From: Helicocarpus griseus UAMH5409
Lineage: Eukaryota > Ascomycota > Eurotiomycetes > Onygenales > Ajellomycetaceae
Assembly (NCBI GenBank): GCA_002573585.1
Contig: PDNB01000139.1
Coordinates: 1 to 64,000, forward strand
Reading direction: 5' to 3'
DNA length: 64,000 nt
Both the position numbers and the translations under genes were made by a program. Shown here one piece after another: positions 12,405-26,550 of the stretch (the stretch's first letter is position 1; each line of letters starts with the position of its first letter). The notes beneath the pieces are model-generated. The model was given only the letters and a program-made list of their open reading frames with translations. It did not search any database and was not told where the DNA came from.

Positions 12405-13511
12405 CTAGTTCACCATCGCAGCCTGCGTAGGCCTGCCAGTGTGGCAGCCCCTTTCGTGTCGTTTCATATTGCTCCGGACACTAAACGACTTGCCACAGTT
12501 GATATGTGGGCATTTGAACGGCTTTTCACCCGTATGGCTGTGTGAGTGGATCCGTAGGCTCGAAGGTCGGGAAAATGCCTTGTGGCACGTCCTGCAGATG
12601 TACCTGTCATGATTCTGCGGGTACGGAGCCGCGTTTGACGGTGGGAAGTAGTGGTGATGCTGCCAAGTTGAGATCATCGAGTGATGATGGTGCTGCTGCT
12701 GCTGAGATGAGGGAGCTACTGTTAGAGGAATGGACGGTGAGAAAGGGGCGTGGGACGGGCGACGGAAGTACTCCGTCGAGTTCGCTGGGGGTTCGACTGG
12801 GGAAGCAAATGGAGCTGTGACAGCTGGTAGGGTTGAGGATGTCGAGTAAGGCTTCTCAGAAAGAGACACGGGGGAGCCTTGAGATATCGACGTCCTGGCT
12901 GAGTTGGGCGGTAATGAGACTTGGGACATGCGTCGCCGGTGAGGAGCGTCCCTTGGAGTGACGCCGGGATTCGTGAGATTTGCTACAGAGATGGGCGAGT
13001 GCGTAGATGATGGGGATGATCTAGATGGAGAGTGATTGGGTCTATCTAGACCGGAGCCTGGTCGCAAAGGAGGGGTTGGTGGTAAAATCATCCTCGGTCT
13101 GCTTGCGGACCCTTGGTTTGCTCCATGAAGCTGGAACTTATGATCTATATCTCCATGTGAAAGTGAATTGGGACGTTGCTTTTCTGTTCATGAGTGTTAG
13201 CATATCTAACAAAATTCAATGGTGGCAGACGGATTCGTACTAGCTACGTGGACAGGAGGCAGACTGTCAGCCCCTTGCAGTAAACTCGATATCGAAGGAA
13301 GAGAGAACTTGTTCTGTTCCTCGATAGGTGGGGAGAGGGGCGGTTGAGGGGTCCGGCCATATGCTAGGTTGGAAGCATTGCGATCATAGTACCCATTCGA
13401 GACAGATAATGAGGATGGCTCGCTCTGTAGAGATTGTCTCTTCTGGGAACCTCCTGGTGCTGAAGATGTAGGAGGGGAATGATAACTGGTGACGAGGTGG
13501 GATAGATTCAT
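12405..13511 (-). CDS. flbC: C2H2 zinc-finger transcription factor, FlbC-like
   Basis: Two exons (13511-13248 and 13130-12405) join in phase through a 117-nt intron with donor GTAGCT, a perfect TGCTAAC branch and acceptor CCAG, giving 329 residues. The N-terminus has the SLPSISSLLQGAD motif and the second exon begins shortly before ILPPTPPLRPGSG. A long Ser/Pro-rich region and a Gln/His tract follow. Two C-terminal C2H2 fingers (CRTCHKAFSRPSSLRIHSHSH and CPHINCGKSFSVRSNMKRH, the latter ending in ERGCH) end the protein. This layout fits FlbC, an activator of asexual development in Aspergillus. The symbol is by resemblance; other two-finger C2H2 regulators are possible. Its upstream side faces a 19-kb gene-free region. 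Confidence 0.65.
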
Positions 13512-16300
13512 CTTGCACCAACAACAGCGTCAACAACGAAATTAGAATGATATTGATGTGCCGTGTCTTTATCCAACAAAGATTCAATATGGTGATAATC
13601 GATATGAGGTGTGGTGGAGAGTGCGGCGGAAGAAGTGACCAGGAGAAGACAGGTTAAACAAGGTCAAGAAATCCAGGACAAGGGATCAGGGCGGGTTGAT
13701 ATGGGATATCCGAGCGGACAGGTGCAGGTCAGGACGGGGTGGATTAATAGGGAATTATTTAGCTTGACATGGGTAAACGAACACTAGGGTCAAAGATCTT
13801 CCAGAATCCAGCGGGGGGGAAGTATTATTAGGGGAGACGATACTTTTTCTTCTCCTTTCTGGCGCTGGAAAAGAAGCACAACCGAAATGATCATCAACTC
13901 GGTAAGCAGTTAACGAGGAGTATCGACCCCAACTTTGTGGGAAGGATTTACTTTTGAATAATACCCACTTGTCCCCAGCGTGTACCGTCGATTGAGCATA
14001 GTATTAGCATTATTCGCTGAATCAGTCACGGCACAACAATGATTCCTGCCTTTGTATCCACCAGAGACCCTTTATCGAAGATGCCTCGACTCTGGGGCTG
14101 GCGATAACACATGGCCCGTATGTATGGACACATTAATAGAATAATAATACAAGTGGACGACTGTGACAGATGGTATTAATGAACATAAAAATACCGCCTG
14201 ATGGGCTAGCCAGAACTCGTTCCTTACCGCTTTACTGTGCTTACCAGGAACAGAGCTGCAACTTTTGGGTGAGGCGGCGACGGGGAACATGGGAATACTG
14301 CCTCTAGCCCAGACATGGAGGGGCAAAAGGGACGTCGAGACGGATTCTCCCTTGTTCCAGCGGCATATCTTGGAATCGTGGCTCTTTCCGTCGTTCTGTA
14401 ACCTTTCAGACCCCCCTGGTTTTGCTCGGTGCACGGGACGGGCTGTACTACTCGGTACCCTACCTCAGGAAACTTTAGCTACCTCGTGGTGGCCCTTAGA
14501 CTCGTTGGCAGGAGATTATGGCGAAACTGGCTTATTTTTGCACATGACTCGTCAGCGAGTGAGTGGCTTCTTGGTTACGGGGCTATTGATCAGCCATTTT
14601 TAGGCCATGATCGATCTCCGCCATGAGCCAACAACGGGGATAAACTCCTGAGCCAAGCCGTGGCCCATGGGTTATTTCCAGCAGTACAAAGTTAGAAAAA
14701 ATATGCCAACCATGCCTTTTGGTTGAACTCTGTCCTTCCTTCCCTTTTTCAATCAAATGAAGCTGAATGGCTTGGTTAGTCAGATTGTCCAGAGAGTACT
14801 GAAATGCTGAGTGGAAAAACAGCACAAAATTGTACAAAAGAAATAATCAAAAAAAGGAACAGAAATAGCCGTACGGAGTAGTGGCGATCCGTCCATCAAT
14901 TAGAGCCATTTCTTAGCGCAGATCCACAGGGAGCGAGCAACTGACGGGACGGCGATGTTCAATTTCCCTGGGAACCGTTAGCTACGTGGGCTGGCGAGTG
15001 GGAGTTCATGAATCATCGACATGCGATTGGACTGATCTCGCCATGCCGGTAAAAATAAGACTGATATACACACCTAAACAAGGGTCACAATGTAGCGATG
15101 TGTGCCAATCCTGGCACCGTCAGCCTATCAGCCTATCAGCCTGTCAATCCCGAAACATCTCGAGGGTTGGCGTCTTATGGAGCCAGCTTATGGGGTTTTT
15201 ACTGGTAGATCAGGGAGGCGTCTTCCCCAATTCCCCGAACGTTGTGACATCTTCGTGGCTGGATTGGCATGACACCACAAAAGCACGGGCGTGTTGGATC
15301 ACCACCCGGTTCTTTGTACAGCAGCCAGCCTGTCAGATTTTATTATTATTGCTGCTTTGGAATAGCCACAGGTATGTACCAGCCATTGGGCGTACAAAGG
15401 TGGCTGGAGTGGCGGCTGTTGCGACTGGAGAAATAATAATAGTAGTAGTAGTAGACGATGATATGAGGCTGATGTTCAAGATGATGATTCCCTTGATGGA
15501 TTCCGTGATCATCGCGGGATTTATGTAAATTATGTATCGGCAATACCGCCTATCAATACGGGAAGCACGCGGCCGATCTCTACAAATTAATCGAACCGGG
15601 TCAATTCAAGCGAGACAAAGAGTGGGATGCACCGGTGTGTTTTGCAAAAAGCGCCCAGCGTCTCTTTTTAAAATACTGAATACACCCTACGTTACGACGC
15701 ATGATATCAAGATTCAAAACTTCAGAATGGGGGAACACACAGCTTAGATCTCTCTATACGAGATATGGACACACGGCTTCGGGATCGACTTCATTTGCCT
15801 TAAGGCATGCAAGCAATAATGGAACAAACTTCAAAGTTTCTCCAGAATGTGCATAGATATCAAACTTGTCAAGGCCTTCGATCTCCACTGCCGTTACAAG
15901 CAAATCCTAGGGTTGAAATCCTTCAGGATACCTACCAGTACTTGACATGTCTCTCCTCTCCCAAGTAAATCCCGCGTGTGGCTTGGCCGTATATCGTTAT
16001 TTAAACCCTCCAAGGCCGTGCAGTAGTTATTCTATATTATTCTTCCCTTGCAAGTTGTAGCTGGCCAGTATTTTAGGAGCATGAGTGAATAATAATAATA
16101 ATAGCTTCCGAGGCGTTGGAAGTGGCATTGCAGCGCATCATATCACACCCTATCACTTTATTACTCAAGCTAAGAAGCAGTGGGGTTTGGCTTTCGGTGC
16201 CGCAAAAACTCGTTCATTTCTTCCTCGTTATTTTCCCTATCCCTGCGCAAGATCCTCCCTGATCCCCTGATTTTGTCCGGGGATGAGAGGCTAATAGTCA

Positions 16301-16325
16301 TAATAATAATAATAATAATAATAAT
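16301..16325. repeat. (TAA)n microsatellite
   Basis: About eight tandem ATA/TAA units in the gene-free region. Confidence 0.85.
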
Positions 16326-17251
16326 GCTAACAATGAGGGACAAGAAAGGGGATTCTTGGGTTTGTCAAGTATACTCGTGGGCCGTTTTGCTGGAATTGTT
16401 ATCCCTGCTGTCCCAACAGTTATTTTTAGACCATCCCTATTACTCGACGGCTGAAAGCCGAGTTCAATCGGAGATAATTTAGACAGCCTGCATACTGGGA
16501 CCAGCAAATAATACTTGAAGTATCTTCAAACTGCGCTTCGGATTTGACTCCTGAAATCTCTCACAAGGTGCAGAGGCAGTGCAACAGTTATGCATGCCGC
16601 AAGGTAAATAGCACCGTCCAAGGTATAAAGTCTGAGAAAAGCAAAAAGTAAACGAACGTTTTGTTTGACCAACCTCTCATCGGTCAACTATGGGCTGTGG
16701 GCTGACCAGATAGATGGTAGAGATCCATGCTCTGCTTGGGAAGTGATCTGCCTCTTGAGAAGCATGCATCGCAAGTATGCATCCGACGCTCCCTCGCTCT
16801 GATGCACCCCTATCACACCATCTATCCAGTGCATCCATCCTCGACCATGAGATGCCAAAAAGTATATGGCACGTTTTCTCGAGTGTTTCCCCGGTCGAAT
16901 TATCTGTCGACAATTCTGCAAGGTTTAAAGCTGTAACTTGACTGGGAGGTTGATCTCCGCAAAAGCTCCAGCTGCTTCAGCAGTTCAGTTTTTGCAGCGC
17001 TGGACTTTGGAAATCTGGTACGGTGATACCTTGTCAGGTTTGAATGAATAGAACAAGCTTGAATATTATTAGCCTCCAGGGGCCTGAGCTCTCGTTTTCC
17101 CAAGGGAACAGGCGGATGGGCTGAAGTTACGCACGTACTGAAAAAGAGACTGCTCCCGCCGTTTCAGGTTCTTCGCTGGGCCTTTTTGCGCACGGTCATT
17201 GACATATTGATGTCGAAAGCAGTGGCTGATGGACCTGATAGCAGCTTTTGT

Positions 17252-17323
<72 letters not shown>

Positions 17324-17361
17324 AATAATAATAATAATAACAACAATAACAATAATAATAA
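17252..17361. repeat. Compound (AAC)n-(AAT)n microsatellite
   Basis: About 70 bp of pure AAC repeat pass directly into an imperfect AAT/AAC mixture, 110 bp in all. The long poly-Asn (+) and poly-Leu (-) frames across it are artefacts of the repeat. Confidence 0.95.
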
Positions 17362-20300
17362 AATCATAATCAATGATCGCTCACAACCTCAGCGTTTGAA
17401 TTAATTTGAATTAACAAACCTTCTCTGGAGTCTGAAGCTCGGGCCGATCATTGATGGTCGCTTATCTTTTATTGATAGCCCAGTGAAAGTCCGAGTAGCT
17501 TTGCACACCTCCACTCTATGAGCAATAATGATGTTCATCGTAGTGTGATGAACCTTATGCCCATTAATCCCTAACGATCTTATTATTCCCCAAACAAACC
17601 AGCCGAACGAATTGTCCAATTTCTAGACGCGATGCCTCGAGCGCAACCATAGCAATAATGATGGCGGCTGAATTCCTCGAATACCGCTCCGTATTGTGAG
17701 TGTTAGTTTTATCAATAAATCATAGCCAGCGCGAAGAAGAATGAGGGGCTCGAACATCCGAAGCAAGCGATGTACTCCACAGATCCTCAAGGGTGGCTTC
17801 CTAGGCTTGTTTCAGGATCAGCCAGCGGAAGTCGTTGTACATGTACAGTACCGTATCCGCGATTTTGCGCAAGGAAGGTCGGGCCCTCCATTCTCCGGGC
17901 TCCGCCCTCAACTCCAAGTCTCCAAGTCCAGAATTTGATGATCGGAAACCTTGGGGACTTTACGCCTCCCTTCCGTACCTTGGGTCACTTGTGTTCGAGG
18001 CTTGCGTTGTTGCTTGCCATATGGATCGGTGTCTATCTGGGCATCAGAGTTTGATATTTCCCTCGCTCTCCTTGCTGGCCGCGGTAGCCAAGGGACAAAT
18101 AAGGAATACTGTGGCTTGTGTGGCCGGTCTTTCTTTCTTTGTGAAACCGTTGGGCACTGTTGAAAGTTGCACAACATCCATATGCTGGATATTCTATTTA
18201 GGTTGCTTGGTGATCTCTGAGAGATCGTTTCTTTGCTGTTTTCATCCACATACATATACAATATAGTCTTTCTTGATTTGAAAGGCCAACAAACCAGAGA
18301 AGCCTCAGCGCACATCTTCAGCCTCATCTCAATTGGGGATCCCGCGGGATGTCATATCGGTGGTCATCTCGTATGATCTTTTGCTGGGAAGGTCGAAAAG
18401 ACGATTTGGGGAAACACTGGTGGCGGTCGTGCCAATTGTCTATGAATGATCCAGGGTAGGCTTGATTGATTCTTAGTAGTGGTATCACGGACATAGGTCC
18501 GCGACGATATGTTCAACTTCAACGACTTTCAGTGACTTACCATTATTGTCAACCCCGTTTGGAGACTTGTATTTAGAAGTATGGACAGATTTTCTTGGAA
18601 TTTTGCCGCTTATGACTGTGGTTTCGTTTAAAAGGCCGTCGTCCATTTTTATGGTTTGTCAATGGCAATGCGGACTTTCTTAGAGAATTGTTCATCAAGT
18701 GGGTAGATGAAGCCATCCTTCATCAAATTGAGATAAATTTCCTGTGGGAGCCCTGCATCATAGCGCTTTGCACTCCTCTGCATTATCGAAGCTAAAGAGT
18801 GTGACGTCTACGGAGAACCATTGGTGCGAGCAGACGATGTGCGTAACTTCTGTTGAAGTTGTGTCGGACCTTATTGCTGGCTTTGTTTTTCCTTTTTTCC
18901 TCAGATGTATTTTTGAACTTTTCACCTTTTTCCCCCCACATCATAGAGAAAGAAAAGTAAACTATGTTTTAATTTCCCGGACTCACAGGAAGCATTAAGG
19001 GGCATTGGCTGAATCGCAAACCAATGATTTCGTCTTGACTCTATTATTGTTTGAAAAATATCGAAGATTCAAATAATTGGATATTCGGGAGAACTTGATT
19101 GTAAAAAGCTTTGGCTCCCGTCGTTGAATTTGGCGCAACAAGTAGGTCTATTGGTTTCTTGGTAACCAGTGGCAAGCAGCGACGCAATGTCAGAGATAGG
19201 AATTGATTTTCATCGTGCGCCTCCCGAAAATGCATGTATGTAGGGGTATGCAGTGGCCCGTGGTAGATTTCCGATTCCGTGACAATCTGACACTGGGCAG
19301 TGAGGTCTTTTAAGTTTTCGTATGCTCAAGTTGGCTTTTGGTTCCTTGGATTTAATCTCACGAGTCACCATGCTGCCGCTTTGTAACTCCCACACTTGTC
19401 GTGCTTTCTTTTGCTCTTCCTTTCGTGCCGTCGTAATCTGTACAGTCTGTATTTGATCCCATACTTATGCAGGTCACAGCAGGTGACAAGTCCCCAACCC
19501 ATTCATACGGTTGCCTTGCCATGACTTCTATCACATTTCTGATACACGCTGTAGCCTGTCAAGTCTTGTGAATGGAGAAATATTTCCGAACAAGGTAGCC
19601 AATGGTGAAGCTCCCTTTTTCTTCTCGTCGAAAAGAAAAAAGCATTTGATGACTCCTCTGCACAAGTACGGAGTATGCAAGACGAGTTTCTACGATCTGA
19701 AACTGACTGAAGTGTGACAGGGATCATCCATTTAATTTTTCTCCTTCTTTGTCTCGTGTTAAATAATGTGATTGTTCCGTGCTGAGCTGCAACGTCCTTG
19801 GAAGTTGGAAGCGTTCAGCCAACTCACAGTCGTCTGAACCTCTTCGAGTCTTGGTACGCGAGTCCATCTCTGCGGAGAATCGTGGTAACAATGGTACCCA
19901 CCTATCCTATCCACCCCTTCGCTGCCATCCAGGCCCATCCTTGCCACACGGGTGTGATCGAGATCATCATCATATCATGGCCCCGGATCAGCAGCAATTT
20001 TTTCCCCCCTTTCCGCACCCGTAATAATAATTGATGATGCACAAGTGTCAAAGCTCAAATCATTTTCAAAAGATCGCAATTGATTTGATTCCACGGTTTC
20101 TGTTCGTTGCTTATTCAAAGCCACATCAGTTGAAATGGCTGGTGAGCGTCTTTCGTCGTCTAAGTCTGCCTATTTGGGATTAGGGCGTGCATAATGTGAT
20201 ATCTTAAACGTTGGGGAAGCACAGCCTAAACTGCCCCTTTCCCCATCCTTTGATTGACTGATGATGACCGCAACATGCCTCCGCAGCTATCCCTGTGCCG

Positions 20301-23300
20301 CCATGGCCCGTATGCACAAAGAAGATCATCAATTAGCGTAGGACCATCCACCGACCCTCTCATGTTTCAGAATCCGTGTTTTTCAACTTTGCGACCTTCC
20401 GAGGGTTTTCTTGGCAGACGCCCTTCGTTCGTTACCAGCGGGTCGCATATCAAGAACATAACTGTGATTCATGTCAATGAAACATTCAGATCATATCATC
20501 ACAGGCATATCCGTCAACAACAATAAAGTGGAAAACAAGTAGATGCATATGCAGTCATACAGCTACATACCTCTTAAATCAGTGGTTTTTTATCTCCCGC
20601 TTGTACCCGTAAATGTGGCACAAGTTATGTATAGCTTGCCAAGCACTCGACTCGACCAAGGGATGGGCCTTTGCGCCAGCTGGCGCATGGGATGATCATC
20701 CCACGTGTTCTGAAAGCATGTCTGGCGGTTAAGTGGTGGTTGGGTTTGACTTATGTGTGGATGGTTGGATGGTTGCACCCGAAGGCCCAAGGTGCCCCCA
20801 ACATCCAGTGAAAGCACTCCTTTGCTTGGGTAACTGTTGGTTAATTGCGATGATGTGGTGGTGATCATGATGCTGATGATGCTGATGATGATGCGGGCGG
20901 AGAAGAGAATGGAAACCCGTATTGTAAAGAGGCAACGTGATGATGAGCTGCGGGAAGGTATGGTATGGTATGGTACGGTAAGTATTGATATATTTTCATT
21001 CGTACAGCGATACGAGATAGGAAGATTGTATGCACATTCTCTCTATCAGTTCCGGAAGGCGAAAAATGTCCCAATGCACAGCGCGTCAGCTCAGGACAAA
21101 TATCTTTATTGATATTTCTATCGATTCCTTGGACCTCTCTAGGTACCCCGATTGTTGTTGGGTTTTGAATAGTAGATCCAAGGGGTTGGAAGCAATATCG
21201 CATCATCCTGGTTGAACTAAATCCAGGCTCTGGCAAATGGGTAGGAACGACCCAAATAAAAACCTCATATCCCAAGAAGCCCCAGGAAGCCAGAGGAAGC
21301 TCTAGGACGAAAGGTGACTGAACACAGCCATGGGAAGAACGTGATTCGAAGAGGCTGGCTGGAAAGCGCCTGCAGTTCGCGCTTTTCCAGTTGGCTTAAC
21401 TTCCAATGCGCCAACGCATCGAAAACACTGCGTCAGTTGGGCCCCCCAGTGTCATACACTCTGGGAGTATGTCTGATTGAACGAGGCCGAAAGCAACTTC
21501 TTTTGTTGGCTGTCGACTAAAACCTAACGCGAATAACCTTTGTCCAAGCCAAGGCGGCAAGACTTATCGTAGGCTCTGGAATGACATTTCTTGAACACGG
21601 CCAATTTAGATAATCGTCTGTCTAGTATCAAGATCGAAAAGGTGTTTGACTAGGCAACACAAATTCAGGGGCGAAAAGCCCTATTTTCAACCAACTTGAA
21701 CCATTCTAGAACTTTGTAAACGCTTCGAGATCTAATTATTAGTTGGCATGAGACGGATTCAAGAGAAGTGCCCAGGACTCACCTATTGGATACTTTTGTT
21801 ACCTTTCGAGTTTCGACTCCGATCCAGGCAGTATACCAGCATCAAAAGCACCTTCAAAAGTCTGGGCACCTCTATCTTCTGCTCCTTTCACGTGCAAATT
21901 TATGGGATAGAAGGGTAATCAACCGCCCGATTCACGGACACTCGAGATTGTGGATCTCCAAAAGACCCGCCTCGTTGGGGGTTCTGGATGCTGATTCAGA
22001 ACGATTTAGCTTTCATCAGGGTGGATCTCAACATTGGAGGTCCTCGCAAGGCTCGCATCATAGAATCCTTGGAAGGTTCCATTTGGTTTTTCTCGTCGCC
22101 CTGCCCCTGGTGTGTAGTAGTAGGACTACATCCGAGGAACACCGGGGAACCTCGATACAACCGTTCTCCCGGATGATATTTGGTCCTCTCAGGGGTTGGC
22201 AGAAACCTCGCCAGGGTCTCCCATGGGCCATTGATCATACTATTGTCCATTATTATTATTTGAATTTTGCCCCTCTAAGTAGTGGGCAGCATAGGGTCGT
22301 ATTCGAGCCTTCTGCGATGTTCTTTTGATGGAGAAGGTTGTCCACAGCAGATCCCGAGCTGATCGACCTCGTTAAATACCGGAGGATTGGCACCCCGAAC
22401 AGCGCTAGTAATTACGCGGGGCTGTTTGTACTGTCACAGGCTCCCAAAAATTACGAAACAAAACGTATTGTGTGATACCGGTGATCGATCTCAGCCTCTG
22501 AGCCTCAAACCTGGAAGGGTATGAGTATTGAAGACGTCAAAGAAATGGTTGATATCAGCAGACATCATGAGCAATTGACAAGATGGGAAACTACACAAGA
22601 AGCAGAAGTCTTTTCATCCAGGCTTTCACTTCTGTATTGGCTGATTGATACCTCACCGCTTTGACCCCCCCGCTCCCAGCCTCCCACTCAAGCCGTGTCG
22701 TGTCGGACCCCCAAGCGAGATACGCTAAGCCTGAATGATCCGATAGACCCTGTCTCAGATCAAACTTGTGTCGTGCCGTCTCGCGCTGACGGATTTCGGC
22801 TCGCAGAGTCGCAGGGCGGCATCGAGAAAGCTTTTGCAGAAAGGAGGAAGCTGGGTGCTCTTTCTCGCCCCCTGATGCAAACATGTGGCCGAAGCCCATT
22901 ATTTTCTTGCAATTACGCGTTCTGGACTCAAAATTTTGAGAGAGGGAGTTGCGTGCAGAAACGCAACAAAATACAGAACAGTATCTACACCCAGGGTAAA
23001 GGGCCATCTTTGCTCTTCGCGAAACGACGGGAATACCCAGCTTGATCTCTTGGTTCCTCCGGTTAAATTTCCCGGTCTTATCACGGTAAACGGGGCATAT
23101 GGTTGATAATAATAATGGCTACTATTATTATTCTCCCACGGATAGAAATCAGCTGTTATTCAAAGCGGGAACTGGTCAGCTTTCCGTTATGATTTGCCGG
23201 CTGATCTCCCATCAGCAGTCGAAGAAATCGACGTGCAAGTTGCATTATTATTCAATCCCCAAGGGCCAAGAGCTCGGCGGGTTTGGAACCTCGGAGTTTT

Positions 23301-26300
23301 TCAAACATCCTTGCAAGATACAAAGCAAAAGAAGGGTAATCTCTCGGACCCAAGCCTCTTTCTACATTAAGTCATCACCAATTTCTACATACCGCGGTCA
23401 TTTTGTTCAGCGATTCAGAGCCGTATGCATTCAAATACGGATTATGCTCCTGTTTCCTTATTTTATGCTTTTAGTTTGAATCACACCCTTTACCTCCAGA
23501 AAGGCACTACCTCGTAGAAAAGGTTGCATGTCAGTCGATATGTTTAAATCCTTCCCGTTCGTGGAAGATTTTGCGGTCAGAAAATCCAGAATTGAACTCT
23601 GTACATCCGGGCACAAGCCAGCTAATCTTAGCCTCTTGCATGGGCCAGCTCACACGGTCAACGAGGCTTGGATTCACCCCTGTCAGAAGGCCATATCTAT
23701 CCCGGGCCCCAGTGGAGGGAACGAACTATGACTGCAGGCGCTTTGTATCACGTTCAGAGGTACAGACCTCCTCATGACATCCTTGCTTCCGGAATGGCAA
23801 GCCTTCGTAAGCATTCAATAAATGGCCTCGGTGTGGCCTCTTGCTGGGCAGTGACCACATCGGTCAAACGGACCTGGCAGCCTGACTACTGCTGTTTACT
23901 CCAAAGCACCACAATGACTCTCCGAGCACCCATTGATTGAAAGTTGTTATTCGCACGTGTATAATGTCTAGATGGATGTTGCTTCCCGGTGCCCAGCCCA
24001 TTTGAAACGGGAGATTCTGGGAGACAAAAGCGTGTAATAAGTGAGTTGTCTCTGGCATACAAACATGACATAAACGTCACATAAGCTTGTCTATTCTCAT
24101 GTTTGGGGAGGCACACTCAGTGCATTCTTATTTTGCGTTATCCAATGCAAATGGCGCTGTATTTGATTGGCAGAACTTCGCATGAACAGTTCGAATTTTG
24201 TTTCCATTGCTAGGTTTGACATCAACGCTTTACGCATAGCCAGATTCGCCATCCGCTTTGGCTTAAGGGCTTCCTATTATTTGCTTTGAGTTGTAGCCCT
24301 GTATCAGGTTACCTCTTCTGCAAAAGTGGATTCCCCATTTCCCCTTTAAACCCAGGCCTTGGTTTTTCTGACCTATATACCGGCGAGCTACTGCATGTTT
24401 TGCTTCGGCAGGGAAGTCTCTTTATGCAATCTCCAATCGGTAGCACCAATTGATTGGGCTGTCGCCCTCCCTGCTAAAGCTTCCGCTTAGGATTACCAAG
24501 TTAGCAATCCTGCATGGGAGATTCAATGCCTACGAGTTCGAGTCCATACGCTGTCTACAGATACGGGTATGCATGCGCCGGGTAGAATCAGTCCTCTTCT
24601 GATGTCTCTGATTACCCTGATATTACCAAGCTACGCCATATTTCCACTTCTCCCCGGGCAGTGATGCATGCATGGGTCAAGGGATGTTGGTCATCGATCT
24701 CATGACCCCTCACCTCGGGCTGATCATAGCATTAACCGATGCAGCGTGTACTTGGAAACATCCTACCATGCAAAGGCGAAAGCGTTCTACCTGGAAAGCT
24801 GCTGGCCTTCGCATCCAATTGATCCCTAGTGTTCCATGCGGATTTTCAATGCTGCAGGTAACTACACTTTCCCTCCCTGTAGCTGATTGCAGGAGTTTTG
24901 GTTCCGTTGCTTGCTAATACATGTCTCCATGCCTCCGGCGGATTTCAAGTGGATATGCCCCGTTTCGCAGCAGTATTCAAGTTTGCGGATACTTTCGAAA
25001 TGTAAGCTGAAGTCTTCAAATCCTTCACTGTATACGTTCCCAAGCAGTTGGTATCGCCTCTGCGCCTATGAAACATATGACGCGAGTGCCAGGGTTTTGG
25101 GAGAGATAAGCAAAGCTTCGTCAAATACGGTACCACCGGATTTCAAATAACACAACAGAATGCAGATTGAGCCTGTTGTCTATCATGATAACCAACTGGG
25201 AGGTTCTTCTCGTCAATGATTATGATTGGTATGGACCCCGCTGCTGCTGTGCTTATTTTGGGCTCTATCAGAAGTGAATATAATTTTCATTCCGTTTCGC
25301 CTTGATTGAAAATTCTCAGGACTGCATACTCTTCTCATTACGCATGGGCTTCAAATGCCCACGTACCTATACTGTACCTTCCAGGGCATAAATCGTCGCT
25401 TGCTCAAAATCCGCACCCTACGTCACACGACATCCTAACCGCCCTATGGTTCCTGCGAAATTTCCTTTTCACCTAGTGGTTAAATCTTAGCTCTTCTTCC
25501 CTAGCCAGCGGTCGATACCACATCCTTTGACTTTGGGAAACTACGTCAATGCTTAAGGCAGAAGTTATACCAAACAACATTCCTATGGTTCTTTGGATTG
25601 GATAGTGTAGTTGTTTTGATTTTCGAGGTGATATTCTCCGGGATCAGTCGTTGATCTTGTACATGAAGACGTTTCTTTTGTTAACTTCCTGATTTGTAAA
25701 AATGGATCTCCTAATGGATGCAGTATACATCAGTCCCCTTGCCTATGGAAAGCAGCTATGAGTTGACATTTGACCATTTCATCGTCAACAAAACAGATCA
25801 ATGACCCACTCCAAAAGATCTATTGAGACTCATTCGAAGACCCTTCTTCCCCGTATGCTTGGGATAACTATGGGTTAGCGGACACTCTGACCGCTGAGAA
25901 GATACCAACACCCATTGCTTATTTGACAGGTCTTCTCTATCTTTTTTTCTTTGTACAAGAGTGGCTATATTGGTGACTGCTGCAGTACTGGCTAGGATCC
26001 TTGTTGCTGTCTCCGGTAAGCTGACACCTAGCAAAATCAGGCATTTTGCTTGCCTGTATAAAACACTGGTTGTGTTTCCTTGCATCGGCCGTTATGCGGT
26101 CCCTCTATTGGGTTCCATGATGGCAGCATTGGGTCCATCGTCTTTCTCCTCTTTGTCGAAATGCGAGCAGTTGTGGTTTGTGCCATCTTTTATCGTCAGA
26201 ACAATTGATGGTACGACTAAGATCGGCTGTTTGTGATACGGGCACGGCGCTTAATTGGATTCCATGATGCCAGCTATCACTGCCATCGTGGGATTCGTCA

Positions 26301-26550
26301 GTATAGGCATCTAGGGTCTGCTCACTAGATGCCTGCTTATTTTTCAACTTTACTGAGGTTTGGACCACGCTGAAGGTTTCCTCTTGCCAAGAATCTGACT
26401 TGTGTTCCAGCACCTGTAGTACTGCTCGAGCTCATTCTTTTCTAAATAAATACTGGTCAAAATAAACTTAAAGGTTAGTTGAATTGGAGGAATCTGATGT
26501 TACACGCTATTCTTGACATAACTACTATATGCAACACAAAGAGCGAAACG

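Larger units (their letters stand above)
13512..26550. other. Large gene-free region upstream of flbC-like gene
   Basis: About 13 kb without any frame that reads as protein; the longest (21768-22328, 186 residues) has the composition of translated non-coding DNA. It contains trinucleotide microsatellites (near 15435, 16301 and 17252), a short triplicated CAGCCTAT unit at 15121-15146, and copies of TACGGAGTA at 14872 and 19667. The promoter and leader of the flbC-like gene must be at its left edge. No transposase, reverse transcriptase or terminal repeat was recognised by eye, which does not exclude old, mutated elements. Confidence 0.5.

Noticed and set aside
17164..17404. Poly-Leu (-) and poly-Asn (+) frames
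   Set aside because: They are translations of the AAC/AAT microsatellite and have no protein-like flanks.
21768..22328. 186-codon frame in the gene desert
   Set aside because: Composition is that of random non-coding DNA, with no domain, no hydrophobic pattern and no supporting splice structure.
22591..23007. 138-codon frame on the minus strand in the gene desert
   Set aside because: No recognisable motif; it looks like a chance open frame in GC-mixed DNA.
24480..24560. Possible tRNA (GAGTTCGAGTCC, like a T-loop/B box)
   Set aside because: No matching A box, anticodon arm or acceptor stem could be drawn.
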